A stretch of DNA of 64,000 nt from Nocardia albiluteola (GCF_018860155.1 NZ_JAHKNI010000001.1:757333-821332), one strand, 5' to 3'; counted from the first letter of the stretch, positions 41,728-49,678 are shown. Numbers and translations are program-made. Notes: generated from the letters alone by a model not told the origin.

Positions 41728-42267
41728 CGTTCAGCAAACCTCTTGCGCTGCCGATGATGTCAGCGTGCGGACGCGAACGGACTTCGAGTCCGGGCGCTCC
41801 GGGCGGCGGCCGTCGGAGCGGGCGCGGCCGACTGCGGCTGGGGCGCGGCGATCGAACCAACACGCGCGCTTGCCGAAGCCGGCAAATCTGCTGGGTTCGC
41901 CTCCGCTCCGGCGTTGTTCACGATGCGCACTCCTGCCCGGCCCTAAACCCGTAAAGGCCCTCGGGTAAACGGTACCGCAATTTCACAGGAACGCCGGGGA
42001 TCTCGAGAAGTGAACTCCGGGGCTGCTGGTGCGCGGAATGAAACAGCGTGCGGTTCAGGAAGAAATGCCGGGTGAAACCGGTCGCCGACGAAGACCGGTT
42101 CCACCCGGTGTTGATGACGTGTCAGTCACGTTAACGAAATGCGTTGATATACGAGCAACATCGACGGACCGTCCGGTCGGTCGGTACGCCGCGCCCGACG
42201 CGGCGACACCGCCCGGCCGCGGCCCAGACCAAGATCGTTCGGTCGCTGGCGATTTGCTTGATGGCGC
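41728..42267. other. Non-coding gap upstream of the giant gene
   Basis: 540 bases without a credible gene; short open frames here have no ribosome site or recognisable product. It must contain the promoter of the leftward giant gene, but I see no convincing -35/-10 pair. An A/T-richer stretch at 41945-41985 on the minus strand (TGTGAAATTGCGGTACCGTT) is the best candidate. The terminator of the neighbouring operon is at 42068-42108. Confidence 0.5.
42068..42108 (-). terminator. Hairpin terminator after the SDR/DapB-like operon
   Basis: CCGGGTGaAACCGGTC (42068-42083) pairs with GACCGGTTcCACCCGG (42093-42108), a 16-bp stem with one mismatch and a 9-base loop. On the minus strand it is followed by GGCATTTCTTCCT, a modest U-rich tail. 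It lies 160 bases after the stop of the leftward gene at 42268 and before the giant gene, so it probably ends that operon and insulates the giant gene. Confidence 0.7.
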
Positions 42268-43332
42268 TCAGGACACCAGTCCACGCCCGGTCGTGAGCGG
42301 GAGGTCGACCGCGGTGAGCAGCCCCGGTCGCGCTCGGACCACCGCGGGCACGGCGCTGACGAGCCGGGCCGCGGTGCCGACCAGCCCGGCGCGGGCGTGG
42401 TCGCCGCCGCTGTACAGCTGCAGGTCCAGCTGGTAATCGGGCTCGCCCTCGACTTCGACCCGGTAGCAACCCTTTCCGGCCGGTTGGGGCCAGTCGGGGG
42501 CGAGGTCCGGGTGCAGGCGGGTGATGTGCTCCAGCGCGAATACCTCCCGCCCCGAGCGGATTCCGCTGACCCGGAAGCGCAGCGCCGCGGCGGTACCCGG
42601 GGCGATCTTCCGGCCCGCCACCTCCAGCGGCTCGATGGCCGGGAGCCGCTCGAAATCCTGTGTCACGCTGTCGAGTTCGACATCGAGCGCGGCCGCCAGC
42701 TGACGGACGACGCTGCCCCAGGCCAGGGTCAGCACGCCGGGCTGCAGCAGCAGCGGCAGCTCGTCCAGCTCGCTGCCGAAGCCCATGATTTCGAACAGCA
42801 CCTTCGGATTGTCGTAGGTGGAGTAGTCCATGAGCTCCGAGCAGACGACCCGGTCGATCCGCTCGCTGCCGCTGGTCAGCAGCAGCGGCAGCCAGTCGTT
42901 GGCCCAGCCGGGGTCGATGCCGTTGACCCACAGCGAGGCGCCGCCGGCCTCGGCCGCCTCGACGATGGGATCGATCGCCTCGGAAGGCAGTGTGCCGTAC
43001 GGGAACTGCAGGAAGACCGGGCTGCTGGACACCACGTTGATGCCGGCGCGCAGGAACATCTTCAGATCCTCGACCGCCTCCATCAGCCGGTCGTCGGCCA
43101 TGGCCGTGTGCACGATGCAGTCCGGTTGCAGCGCGATCAGCGCCTGGGCGTCGGTACTGGCCAGGACGCCGGTCGGGGTGTCCAGCCCGGCCAGTTCGGC
43201 CGCGTCCTTACCGGCCTTGGCCGAGCCGGACACCCAGACCCCGACGAGCTCGAGTTCGGGACGCGCGATGATGGATCGCAGCGACCAGCGCCCGACATTG
43301 CCTGTGCTCCACTGCACTACGCGATAGGTCAT
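42268..43332 (-). CDS. Dihydrodipicolinate-reductase-like NAD(P)-binding protein
   Basis: 354 residues. The N-terminus MTYRVVQWSTGNVGRWSLRS is a Rossmann nucleotide-binding start, followed by LELVGVWVSGSAKAGKDAAE and DCIVHTAMADDRLMEAVEDL. This resembles the DapB-like family common in mycobacteria and Nocardia, close to 2,4-diaminopentanoate/amine dehydrogenases rather than true lysine-pathway DapB. Substrate unknown. I chose the ATG at 43332 because GAGGAGAAG precedes it by a suitable distance; an upstream start at 43389 would overlap the SDR gene. It follows the SDR gene by 10 bases, so the two are an operon and probably act on related substrates, perhaps in lipid or steroid breakdown. Confidence 0.8.
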   Translation of the reverse strand: MTYRVVQWSTGNVGRWSLRSIIARPELELVGVWVSGSAKAGKDAAELAGLDTPTGVLASTDAQALIALQPDCIVHTAMADDRLMEAVEDLKMFLRAGINVVSSSPVFLQFPYGTLPSEAIDPIVEAAEAGGASLWVNGIDPGWANDWLPLLLTSGSERIDRVVCSELMDYSTYDNPKVLFEIMGFGSELDELPLLLQPGVLTLAWGSVVRQLAAALDVELDSVTQDFERLPAIEPLEVAGRKIAPGTAAALRFRVSGIRSGREVFALEHITRLHPDLAPDWPQPAGKGCYRVEVEGEPDYQLDLQLYSGGDHARAGLVGTAARLVSAVPAVVRARPGLLTAVDLPLTTGRGLVS

Positions 43333-43342
43333 CGGCTTCTCC

Positions 43343-44131
43343 TCACAGATCCGGAAGTCCCAGTTCGAGATTCGGGTGTTCGATGCCACCGTCGACCTCG
43401 AGCACCTTGCCGGTGACGTACGAGCCCGCGCGCGAGCTCAGGTAGACGATGGCCGCGGCGATCTCCCACGGCTCGCCGAGCCGGTGCAGCGGCGTCGCGT
43501 CCTCCATCTTCTTCTTGATTTCCGGTTGCTGCGCAACGACATCCAGGGCCGAAGTGAGCACCGAGCCGACCGCGATGCCGTTGACCCGGATCCGCGGCGA
43601 CAGGTCGGTGGCGGCCAGGCGGGTCCAGTGTGCGAGCGCGGCCTTGGCGGTGCCGTAGGCCAGGAAGCCGCGCCCGGCGGTGCGGCCCATCATCGAGGAG
43701 ATGTTGACCACCGAGCCGCCGTCGTTGCGCAGCATGTGCGGTACCGCGGCCTGGGTGAGCGCGTGCGCGGTGGACACGTTGAAGCGGAAGGCCTCCTCCA
43801 GGAAGTCCGGAGTGGTGGTCATGAAGGTGTTCGGCATGGTGCCGCCGACATTGTTGACGACGATGTCGAGGCGGCCCAGTTCGGAGGCGGCCGTCTCGGC
43901 GAAGGCGGTGACGGCGGCCAGGTCCGACAGATCGCAGGGAACGGTGACGGCCTTGCGGCCCAGGGCGCGGATCTTGCCCGCGACCTCGTCCAACTGCTCG
44001 GTGGTGCGGGCCGCGATCGCGACGTCGGCCCCGGCCTCGGCGAGTGCCAGCGCGGTGGCCGCGCCGATGCCGCGCCCCGCGCCCGTGACGACGGCGGCGC
44101 GGCCGTCGAGTCGAAACATGTCCAGGATCAT
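43343..44131 (-). CDS. Short-chain dehydrogenase/reductase (SDR) family oxidoreductase
   Basis: 262 residues of the classical SDR size. [15 protein letters not shown] is the TGxxxGxG cofactor motif, NNVGG the structural Asn motif, NISSMMG carries the catalytic Ser, and AYGTAKAAL the YxxxK pair. The C-terminal [20 protein letters not shown] is typical of FabG-like members. The ATG at 44131 has AAAGAG just upstream; the upstream ATG at 44209 has no ribosome site and its extra residues are not SDR-like. First gene of a leftward operon with the DapB-like gene, divergent from a TetR regulator that probably controls it. Confidence 0.88.
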   Translation of the reverse strand: MILDMFRLDGRAAVVTGAGRGIGAATALALAEAGADVAIAARTTEQLDEVAGKIRALGRKAVTVPCDLSDLAAVTAFAETAASELGRLDIVVNNVGGTMPNTFMTTTPDFLEEAFRFNVSTAHALTQAAVPHMLRNDGGSVVNISSMMGRTAGRGFLAYGTAKAALAHWTRLAATDLSPRIRVNGIAVGSVLTSALDVVAQQPEIKKKMEDATPLHRLGEPWEIAAAIVYLSSRAGSYVTGKVLEVDGGIEHPNLELGLPDL

Positions 44132-44255
44132 CAGGTGCTCTTTCGGCAGATGGTGAGCCGGCGGAGATTGCGGCGCCGGCGGGTAGGTGAATGCAGTGGT
44201 TCGGGTCACAGCAGTCTTAAGAATTAGTGCTTAACTGTCAAGGGCTTGTTCTTTA
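44132..44255. promoter_or_regulatory. Divergent promoter/operator region (SDR operon / TetR)
   Basis: A minus-strand TTGACA (44236-44241) fits a -35 box for the SDR operon, with a weak -10 (AAGACT) about 17-18 bases on. The same spot carries an A/T-rich imperfect inverted repeat, TTAAGAA (44218-44224) and TTCTTTAA (about 44249-44256), unlike the GC-rich surroundings. That is where a TetR operator would be expected. Binding by the adjacent TetR protein is inferred. Confidence 0.45.
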
Positions 44256-44909
44256 ATGCCTGGTACTGTGCACTCCGTGGCAGAGACAACGGCACGTGAT
44301 CGGATCCTGCTCGCGGCGGAGCGGCTGATCGCCGAACGCGGGCCGCAGGTCCCCCTGCGCGATATCGCCGCGGCCGCGGGGCAGCGGAACAACTCCGCGG
44401 TCCAATACCACTTCGGTTCCCGGGACGGGCTCATCGAGGCCGTGGTCGAACGGCGCATGGCCACCCTCGAGGTGCGGCGGCTGGAGCTGCTCGCCGAGCG
44501 CGCGGGCCGGGACGCGACCGAGGATGTGCACGCCCTGCTGGAGGTGCTGGTGGTGCCGATGTTCGAGCTGGTCGCCCGGCACGGAATCGGCCACTACGCG
44601 CGGTTTCTCGAACAGATCCGCACCCATCCGGCGGTCACCGACGAGGCCAATCTGAACGGTGAACGCCGCACGTCGGTGCGGGTGATCATGCACCGGCTCG
44701 AGCGTGGCCTGCCCGAACTCGCCGCGCAGTTGCGGGTGCGCAGGCTGCGGCGACTGCCCACCGCGTTGTTCGCGCTGCTCGCCGACCACGAGCGGGCCGT
44801 GGAGGACGGAATCGTCGACGCCGGGGACGTGACCGCATGGGCGGAGACCATCGACATGCTCGCCGGGCTGCTCACCGCCCCCGCCGTCGAACGCGCCCCT
44901 ATCCGCTGA
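44256..44909 (+). CDS. TetR family transcriptional regulator
   Basis: 217 residues. The N-terminal helix-turn-helix is clear: TARDRILLAAERLIAERG, then VPLRDIAAAAGQRNNSAVQYHFGSRDGLIEAVVERRM, the TetR 'Y.HF..K..L' region. The ligand domain (residues ~75-217) is helical and not assignable. Start at the ATG 44256; a GTG at 44277 (VAETTARD) is an alternative. It is divergent from the SDR operon and probably represses it and itself. Confidence 0.88.
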   Translation: MPGTVHSVAETTARDRILLAAERLIAERGPQVPLRDIAAAAGQRNNSAVQYHFGSRDGLIEAVVERRMATLEVRRLELLAERAGRDATEDVHALLEVLVVPMFELVARHGIGHYARFLEQIRTHPAVTDEANLNGERRTSVRVIMHRLERGLPELAAQLRVRRLRRLPTALFALLADHERAVEDGIVDAGDVTAWAETIDMLAGLLTAPAVERAPIR

Positions 44910-44949
44910 ATAACGGATCCCGACCCCGGACTGTGCCAGCATCGAGCCC

Positions 44950-45327
44950 ATGCCCGCCGACTCGATCCACCTCGCCGCCCCGATTCCCGTGCTGCGCATC
45001 TTCGACATCGCCAAGGCGTACGAGTTCTATTGCGGCTACTTGGGATTCGTCGTCGACTGGGAGCATCGCTTCGAAACCGCACTGCCGCTGTACGCGCAGC
45101 TGTCCCGCTCCTGCACGGTGATCCACCTCAGCGAACACCACGGCGACGGCACCCCCGGTTCTGTCGTCTGGATCGCCGTCGGCGACATCCACGGCCTGCA
45201 GGCCGAACTCGCCGCGAAGGACTACCCCTTCGCCCGCCCGGGCACGCCCGAGGACGGCCCCGGCGGCCCGGGCTTCGACCTCACCGACCCCTTCGGCAAC
45301 CAGCTCCGCTTCGCCCAGCCGGAGTGA
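44950..45327 (+). CDS. Glyoxalase/bleomycin-resistance-fold protein
   Basis: 125 residues, one vicinal-oxygen-chelate domain. IPVLRIFDIAKAYEFYCGYLGF is the usual first beta-alpha unit, CTVIHLSEHHGDG the metal-side strand, GSVVWIAVGDIHGLQAELAA the second half, and DPFGNQLRF the standard ending. Members include glyoxalase I, dioxygenases and bleomycin-binding proteins; this one resembles the short 'glyoxalase superfamily protein' group. Substrate unknown. A stand-alone gene 40 bases after the TetR gene. Confidence 0.8.
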   Translation: MPADSIHLAAPIPVLRIFDIAKAYEFYCGYLGFVVDWEHRFETALPLYAQLSRSCTVIHLSEHHGDGTPGSVVWIAVGDIHGLQAELAAKDYPFARPGTPEDGPGGPGFDLTDPFGNQLRFAQPE

Positions 45328-45432
45328 GCGGTCGAATCACCGCGGCCGTCGGCGATTTTCGATGTGACGCGACTGTGCTGAATTCACGCACGGCCGGATT
45401 GACGTGGCGAATCGCCGCGGCGGGCCGCTACC

Positions 45433-46284
45433 GTGAGAAATGTGGATAACTCGGGAGGGCATCCGGACGTGACGGGCGGCGGCGAACTGGACGACCGCAG
45501 GTTCAGCGAGCCGGCCGGACATTCGGTCGGTGGGCCGGCCGGAACCTGGGCGGGCAAGCCGGGCGCGCACCGGATCGTGCAGCCGGGTGAACCCCGCGCC
45601 GGTGGACCGAGCGGATCGTTCGTTGGCGGGGCGGGCGATTCTCTGGCTGGTGAGCCTAACCGGCTCTCAGCGGGCGAGCATGGCGTGGCCGGGACGGGCG
45701 GCCGACGCGCGGCCGCACCGGGTGGGCATCGGGCGGCCGGGACGGGCGGACATTCTGCGGTAGGGCCGAGTGCATATCGCGTAGCCGAGACCGGTGAACT
45801 TCGGGCGGATGAATCGCGGCGAGACCGGGTGGGCGAGCCGATGGGCGGTCCGCCGACTGTGGTCGGCGCCGTAGACAAGGCATCCGGCTGGCGGGCACTC
45901 GGCGCGCCGGCGCTGGTCGGGGGTGTCGCGTTTGCGGCGGCGGTGCTGGTGCATTTCCACGATCCGCATGTGCAGGGTTCCTACGGGGTCTGCCCGTTCT
46001 ATGCGTTGACCGGGTGGTGGTGTCCGGGGTGCGGGGGGCTGCGGGCGATGCACAATCTGACCGAGGGTCGGATCCTGAACGCGGTGCACAGCAATGTCTT
46101 TCTGCTGCCGCTGATCCTGGGATTCACGCTGTGGTGGGGCGATTGGATGGTGCGCCGCTGGCGTGGTCGTCCGGGACGTTCGTTCACGATGAGCCGTACC
46201 ACGCTGGCGATCGTGCTGACGCTGCTCGCGGCGTTCACGGTGCTGCGCAATACCCCCTGGGGCGCCTGGCTGGCGCCGGTCTAG
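45433..46284 (+). CDS. DUF2752 membrane protein with long low-complexity N-terminus
   Basis: The C-terminal ~145 residues are a DUF2752 domain: VCPFYALTGWWCPGCGGLRA with the conserved Cys residues, HNLTEGRILNAVHSN, and membrane helices around LVGGVAFAAAVLV, VFLLPLILGFTLWW and TTLAIVLTLLAAFTVL. Before it lie ~135 residues rich in Gly, Ala, Pro and His with repeats such as AGTGGHSA and AAAPGGHRAAG. The GTG at 45433 gives 283 residues. A start at the ATG 45841 would give a more usual size, so the N-terminal stretch may be non-coding. Function of DUF2752 unknown. Confidence 0.7.
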   Translation: MRNVDNSGGHPDVTGGGELDDRRFSEPAGHSVGGPAGTWAGKPGAHRIVQPGEPRAGGPSGSFVGGAGDSLAGEPNRLSAGEHGVAGTGGRRAAAPGGHRAAGTGGHSAVGPSAYRVAETGELRADESRRDRVGEPMGGPPTVVGAVDKASGWRALGAPALVGGVAFAAAVLVHFHDPHVQGSYGVCPFYALTGWWCPGCGGLRAMHNLTEGRILNAVHSNVFLLPLILGFTLWWGDWMVRRWRGRPGRSFTMSRTTLAIVLTLLAAFTVLRNTPWGAWLAPV

Positions 46285-46341
46285 GAGGACGGGTTGGTTG
46301 CTGCTGTGGGATCCGGCCGCACGGTCCGGCATGCTGGGACT

Positions 46342-46530
46342 ATGGCCGATTCCCTGAAGGCTCGAATCCGCGAGAAACTGCTGCGCCAGCTGACCGAGGA
46401 CGGCACCCCGGATCCCGAGTGGGACGATCCCCGGCAGATCGCGGTCGAATCCGATCTCGAGGCGCTCGACGCGGTCACCGAGGACGATCCGCTCGTGGAG
46501 GAACTGGCCGCCCGGTATCTCGTGCCGTAA
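46342..46530 (+). CDS. Small acidic protein, 62 residues, function unknown
   Basis: Starts MADSLKARIREKLLRQL and ends in an acidic, helix-prone tail ending AARYLVP. Codon use is normal for the genome. The last ~80 bases are duplicated just downstream at 46554-46640 in another frame, which argues that this copy is the real gene and the other a remnant. No ribosome site is obvious. No family recognised. Confidence 0.5.
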   Translation: MADSLKARIREKLLRQLTEDGTPDPEWDDPRQIAVESDLEALDAVTEDDPLVEELAARYLVP

Positions 46531-46923
46531 CAGGCTCGGGCACTTCGGAACTCGCGGTCGAGTCCGATCTCGAGGCGCTCGACGCGGTCACCGAGGACGA
46601 CCCACTGGTCGAGGAGCTGGCGGCCAGGTACCTCATGCCCTCGGAGAGGCGCCCACCGGAGCTCACCGCCGATCCGCCGGGCGCGGCGAGCATCGCAATC
46701 GTGACCGGAACCCGCCGCGGATCGCGCCTGTTCCGCCGGGTGCGACGAGCATGCGCAATCGGGACCGGAACCCCGCGGACCGCGCCCGATCGGAAGGGAA
46801 GGATCGGCGTGCTTTTGCCAGCCGGATCGCCCCTTCGCGCCGCTGGTCGGCGACGACACACGCACCGTGCCATGGCCGACTACATCGCGTCGGGCTGCTA
46901 CAGGTTCCGCCGCTGGCAGGCGG
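46531..46923. other. Gap with duplicated fragments of the small gene
   Basis: No complete gene. 46554-46640 repeats the end of the 62-residue gene (GTCTCGATCTCGAGG-like core, offset 113 bases, so out of frame with it) without a start codon. A second direct repeat of about 43 bases follows: GAGCAT(c)GCAATCG(t)GACCGGAACC at ~46690 and again at ~46748. It looks like a locally duplicated, decaying patch. Confidence 0.55.
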
Positions 46924-48243
46924 TCAGAAGGTGCAGGGCGCCGCGCCTGCGGCGGCCGCAGCGGCCAGGCCCGGGCGGGTCTCCGGTACCGGGTTCCACT
47001 GGCCCTCGGTGCAGGCGTAGTTCCAGGCGGGGCCCTGCTCGACCAGGGTCGCGACGGCCTCGATCAGGCGGTCCACGTCGGCGGCGGAGGTGCCCAGGCC
47101 GATGCTGGCTCGGAGCGCGCCGTCGACTCCGAGGCGGGCCAGCAGCGGGTGTGCGCAGAAGCGGCCGTCGCGCACGCCGATCCCGTGCTCGGCCGACAGA
47201 TACGCCGCGACGCGTCCGGGCTCGAATCCGTCGAGGGTGAACGCGACGATGCCGACGCTGTCCTCGCTGTCGGACCAGATGCGCAGGAAGTTCACTCCCG
47301 CAATGGCATTCAGGCCGGCGCGCAGCCGATCGGCCAGCGCGCGCTCGTGTTCGACGGCGGTGCGCTCCTCGATCGCGCCGAGTGCGTCGCAGGCCGCGGC
47401 CAGGGCGGCGGCGCCCAGCACGTTCGGCGATCCGGCCTCGTGACGCTGCGGCGCGGGCGCCCATTCGGCGCCGCCCGTGGTCACCTCGCGCACGGCTCCG
47501 CCCCCGGCCAGATACGGGTCGGCGGCATCGAGCCAGTCGCGCCGGCCCACCAGCACGCCCGCGCCGAACGGCGCGTACAGCTTGTGGCCGGAAAACGCGA
47601 GGTAGTCGATTCCGGTGGCGCACAGGTCGATTCGGCGATGCGGCGCCAGCTGCGCGGCGTCGACCAGGATCCGTGCGCCGCACTGGTGCGCGATATCGGC
47701 CAGCCGGCGCAGCGGCAGCACCTCGCCGGTCACGTTCGAGGCGCCGGTAACGGCAAGCAGCGCAGCGGGTTTGGTGCACAGCTCGGCGACGACCCGGCGA
47801 ATGGTCTCCTCGACGGTGTCCGCGGCCGGGACGACGCGGCGGCCGTGCCGGGTCCAGGGCAGGAAGTTGGCGTGATGTTCGATGTCGAGCACCACGGTGT
47901 CGCCGGGCACGCAGGAGGCCAGCAGGTTCAGCGAATCGGTGGTGTTGCGGGTGAAGACGACCACCTGGTCGTCGGCGCAGTGCAGAAAGCGGGCCACCGC
48001 GGTGCGGGAATTCTCGTAGCAGTCGGTGGAGATGCGCGAGGCGTATCCGGCGCCGCGGTGCACGCTGGCGTAGTACGGCAGCAGCTCGCTCACCCGGTCG
48101 GCGACCTGGGCCAGGGCCGGCGCGCTGGCGGCGTAGTCGAAGTTGGCATATTCGCGAGTTCCGCCCTGTACCAACGGAACTCGCAGATCGCATCCGGAAA
48201 CGCGGGCGATCGGGGCACAGCTGGACGTGAGTACAGCAGTCAT
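46924..48243 (-). CDS. Class V aminotransferase / cysteine-desulfurase-like protein
   Basis: About 439 residues, PLP-dependent. YANFDYAASAPALAQVADRV is the usual N-terminal start of NifS/CsdA-type enzymes. DIEHHANFLPW, LLAVTGASNVTGEVLPL, ILVDAAQLAPHRRID (PLP-pocket Asp) and LAFSGHKLYAPFGAGVLVG (Schiff-base Lys) follow. SIGLGTSAADVDRLIEAV ends the fold. Members cut cysteine or selenocysteine or act as epimerases/lyases; the exact substrate is not clear. ATG 48243 has AAGGGA 8 bases upstream. A SAM-IV riboswitch sits in the leader, which ties the gene to methionine/SAM sulfur metabolism. Confidence 0.85.
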   Translation of the reverse strand: MTAVLTSSCAPIARVSGCDLRVPLVQGGTREYANFDYAASAPALAQVADRVSELLPYYASVHRGAGYASRISTDCYENSRTAVARFLHCADDQVVVFTRNTTDSLNLLASCVPGDTVVLDIEHHANFLPWTRHGRRVVPAADTVEETIRRVVAELCTKPAALLAVTGASNVTGEVLPLRRLADIAHQCGARILVDAAQLAPHRRIDLCATGIDYLAFSGHKLYAPFGAGVLVGRRDWLDAADPYLAGGGAVREVTTGGAEWAPAPQRHEAGSPNVLGAAALAAACDALGAIEERTAVEHERALADRLRAGLNAIAGVNFLRIWSDSEDSVGIVAFTLDGFEPGRVAAYLSAEHGIGVRDGRFCAHPLLARLGVDGALRASIGLGTSAADVDRLIEAVATLVEQGPAWNYACTEGQWNPVPETRPGLAAAAAAGAAPCTF

Positions 48244-48252
48244 CACACAAAT

Positions 48253-48269
48253 CCCTTCGGGACCAAGGG
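48253..48269 (-). promoter_or_regulatory. Hairpin that can hide the ribosome site
   Basis: On the minus strand CCCTT-GGTCCCG-AAGGG forms a 5-bp stem whose 3' arm AAGGG (48253-48257) is the Shine-Dalgarno of the aminotransferase gene. It sits between the SAM-IV aptamer and the ATG, so it could switch translation off when SAM is bound. The pairing is seen; the switching is inferred. Confidence 0.5.
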
Positions 48270-48289
48270 GACCCCGGGAAAGGTGAACG

Positions 48290-48404
48290 GAGTCCGCGCT
48301 TGCCGTGCCCGGTCGGGCTACGGCCCGGTCGTCACCCGGAGCACCCCGCCGCGGAGGAGGGTTGCCGACCAGCTAGCCGGGGCTTGACGCTGGTACTCAT
48401 GACC
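48290..48404 (-). ncRNA. SAM-IV riboswitch
   Basis: The minus strand reads GGTCATGAGTACCAGCGTCA, AGCCCCGGCTAGCTGG, CGGCAACCCTCC, CGGCGGGGTG, TCCGGGTGACGACC, then a hairpin and GGCAAGCGCGGACTC. This follows the SAM-IV consensus of actinobacteria nearly base for base (GGTCA.GAG.GCCAGCGTCAAG..., GGCAACCCTCC, GGGTGA.GACC closing the first helix, GGCAAGCGCGG at the end). SAM-IV binds S-adenosylmethionine and lowers expression of sulfur genes. Here it controls the class V aminotransferase gene that starts ~47 bases further on. Confidence 0.9.
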
Positions 48405-48416
48405 TGTCCCGAGACT

Positions 48417-48442
48417 GGCAGACACCGCCCGTCGTTGTCAAC
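48417..48442 (-). promoter_or_regulatory. Probable promoter of the SAM-IV transcript
   Basis: A perfect minus-strand TTGACA (48437-48442) is followed after about 18 bases by CAGTCT. Transcription would then begin within a few bases of the riboswitch GGTCA. The -10 box is a poor match, so confidence is moderate. Confidence 0.45.
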
Positions 48443-48475
48443 TCCCGGCCGCGTCATATTCCCTTGCCATCCGCC

Positions 48476-48502
48476 ATGAACTGCGGTTGCGTAGTCCGGT
48501 GA
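48476..48502 (+). CDS. Tiny leader ORF MNCGCVVR overlapping the LysE start
   Basis: ATG at 48476 encodes eight residues with two Cys and stops at TGA 48500-48502. The stop overlaps the GTG start of the exporter gene (GTGA). Such an overlap allows translational coupling. Cys-rich leader peptides in front of sulfur genes are known in mycobacteria. Whether this one is translated cannot be told from sequence; no ribosome site is seen. Confidence 0.3.
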   Translation: MNCGCVVR

Positions 48503-49161
48503 GTCCTTCCCTGCTACTCGGCTTCGTCGGCCTGTGCCTGCTGCTGGCCATCACTCCGGGGCCCGATACGTTCCTGGTCCTGCGCTACGCCATGGCCGGA
48601 CGACGACCGGCGATCGCGGCGTCGCTCGGGTCGGCGCTGGGCGGCATCGCCTGGGCGGTTGTGGTCGCCGCCGGGGTCGCCACGCTGTTGGAGCAGTCCG
48701 CGACGGCCTACCGAATTCTCAAGGTGATCGGAGGAATCTACCTGCTGTACTTGGGAATTCGGACATTGCGCGAGCATCGCCGGACGAGGGCAGGGAAAAC
48801 AGAACAGCTGCTTACCGATTCGGCGTTGGAGTCGGCCCCCGAGTCGATTTCCGCGCGCGGAACCGCTTCTGCGCGTTCTGCATTCACCGCAGGGCTGGTC
48901 TCCTGCCTCTTCAATCCGAAGGTGGGCCTGTTCTATCTCGCCGTGCTCCCGCAGTTCCTGACCCACGTCACCTTCACCGGCACGCTGACCCTCGGTGCGA
49001 TCGAATCGAGCATCGCCGCAACGGAAATGGTGATCGTGGCCCTGGCCGCCGCCGGCGCGGTGGCCCTGCTGCGGCGCCCACGCGTACGAGATCGGCTGGA
49101 GCAGATCAGCGCCGGGATACTGGCGGCACTCGGTATCGGGACCATCGCGTCCGCCGGGTGA
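48499..49161 (+). CDS. LysE/RhtB family amino-acid exporter
   Basis: 220 residues from GTG 48499 (a TTG at 48487 in the same frame is an alternative). LLLAITPGPDTFLVLRYAMAG is the LysE signature at the first membrane helix. ILKVIGGIYLLYLGIRTLR, SCLFNPKVGLFYLAVLPQF (the conserved 'NPK' loop) and a C-terminal hydrophobic pair complete the six-helix pattern. The family exports Lys, homoserine, threonine or cysteine. The neighbouring SAM-controlled cysteine-desulfurase-like gene and the Cys leader ORF hint at a sulfur amino acid, but this is inference. Confidence 0.85.
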   Translation: MSPSLLLGFVGLCLLLAITPGPDTFLVLRYAMAGRRPAIAASLGSALGGIAWAVVVAAGVATLLEQSATAYRILKVIGGIYLLYLGIRTLREHRRTRAGKTEQLLTDSALESAPESISARGTASARSAFTAGLVSCLFNPKVGLFYLAVLPQFLTHVTFTGTLTLGAIESSIAATEMVIVALAAAGAVALLRRPRVRDRLEQISAGILAALGIGTIASAG

Positions 49162-49162
49162 A

Positions 49163-49678
49163 TCACTCCAGTCCGCGGGGGCGGTGATAGGACCCGTTGT
49201 AGTACAGCAGCGGCGCCGCGATGGGCGCGTCTTCGGTGTTGTCGTGCACGCGGGTGACCAGGCCGATGACCAGGGTGTGATCGCCGATCGGGAGCAGCTG
49301 GTGCACCGACGCGCGCACCCAGAGCGGGGTGCTGTGCAGCACCGGCTCGCCGGTCTCCAGCGTCGTCCACAGCGCGGAGTCGCTGAACCGTTCCTCCGCG
49401 CTGCGCGAAAACCGTTGTGCCAGATGCAGTTGGTGCTCGCCCAGGAAGTGCACGACCAGCGACCGGGCGGACAGCATGGCCTCGATGCTCGACGAGGTCT
49501 CGGCGATATTGAACGAGATCAGCGGGGGCTCGGCCGAGAGTGAGGCGAACGAGGTGGCCGTGAATCCGATGGGCCGGCCGTCCTGTTCGAGCGTGACGAT
49601 CGTCACCCCGGCGGGGTAGTGCCGCATGGCGGCGCGGAACTCCGCCGCGGTGATACCGCTCAGATCTAGCTCACTCAC
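49163..49678 (-). CDS. Flavin reductase-domain protein
   Basis: 171 residues, GTG start. [41 protein letters not shown] and [14 protein letters not shown] are the standard HpaC/flavin-reductase segments (FMN-binding split barrel). [11 protein letters not shown]...[10 protein letters not shown] gives the typical end. It would supply reduced flavin to a two-component monooxygenase; no such partner is next to it. Convergent with the LysE gene, with 1 base between them. Confidence 0.87.
   Translation of the reverse strand: MSELDLSGITAAEFRAAMRHYPAGVTIVTLEQDGRPIGFTATSFASLSAEPPLISFNIAETSSSIEAMLSARSLVVHFLGEHQLHLAQRFSRSAEERFSDSALWTTLETGEPVLHSTPLWVRASVHQLLPIGDHTLVIGLVTRVHDNTEDAPIAAPLLYYNGSYHRPRGLE

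Noticed and set aside
41657..41863. A 68-residue minus-strand frame across the start of the giant gene
   Set aside because: Arg/Pro-rich, no ribosome site; the giant-gene ATG gives a recognisable WXG100-type start.
46014..47240. A 408-codon plus-strand frame overlapping DUF2752 and the aminotransferase
   Set aside because: It covers parts of three real features in wrong frames and shows no domain apart from the out-of-frame duplicate of the small gene.
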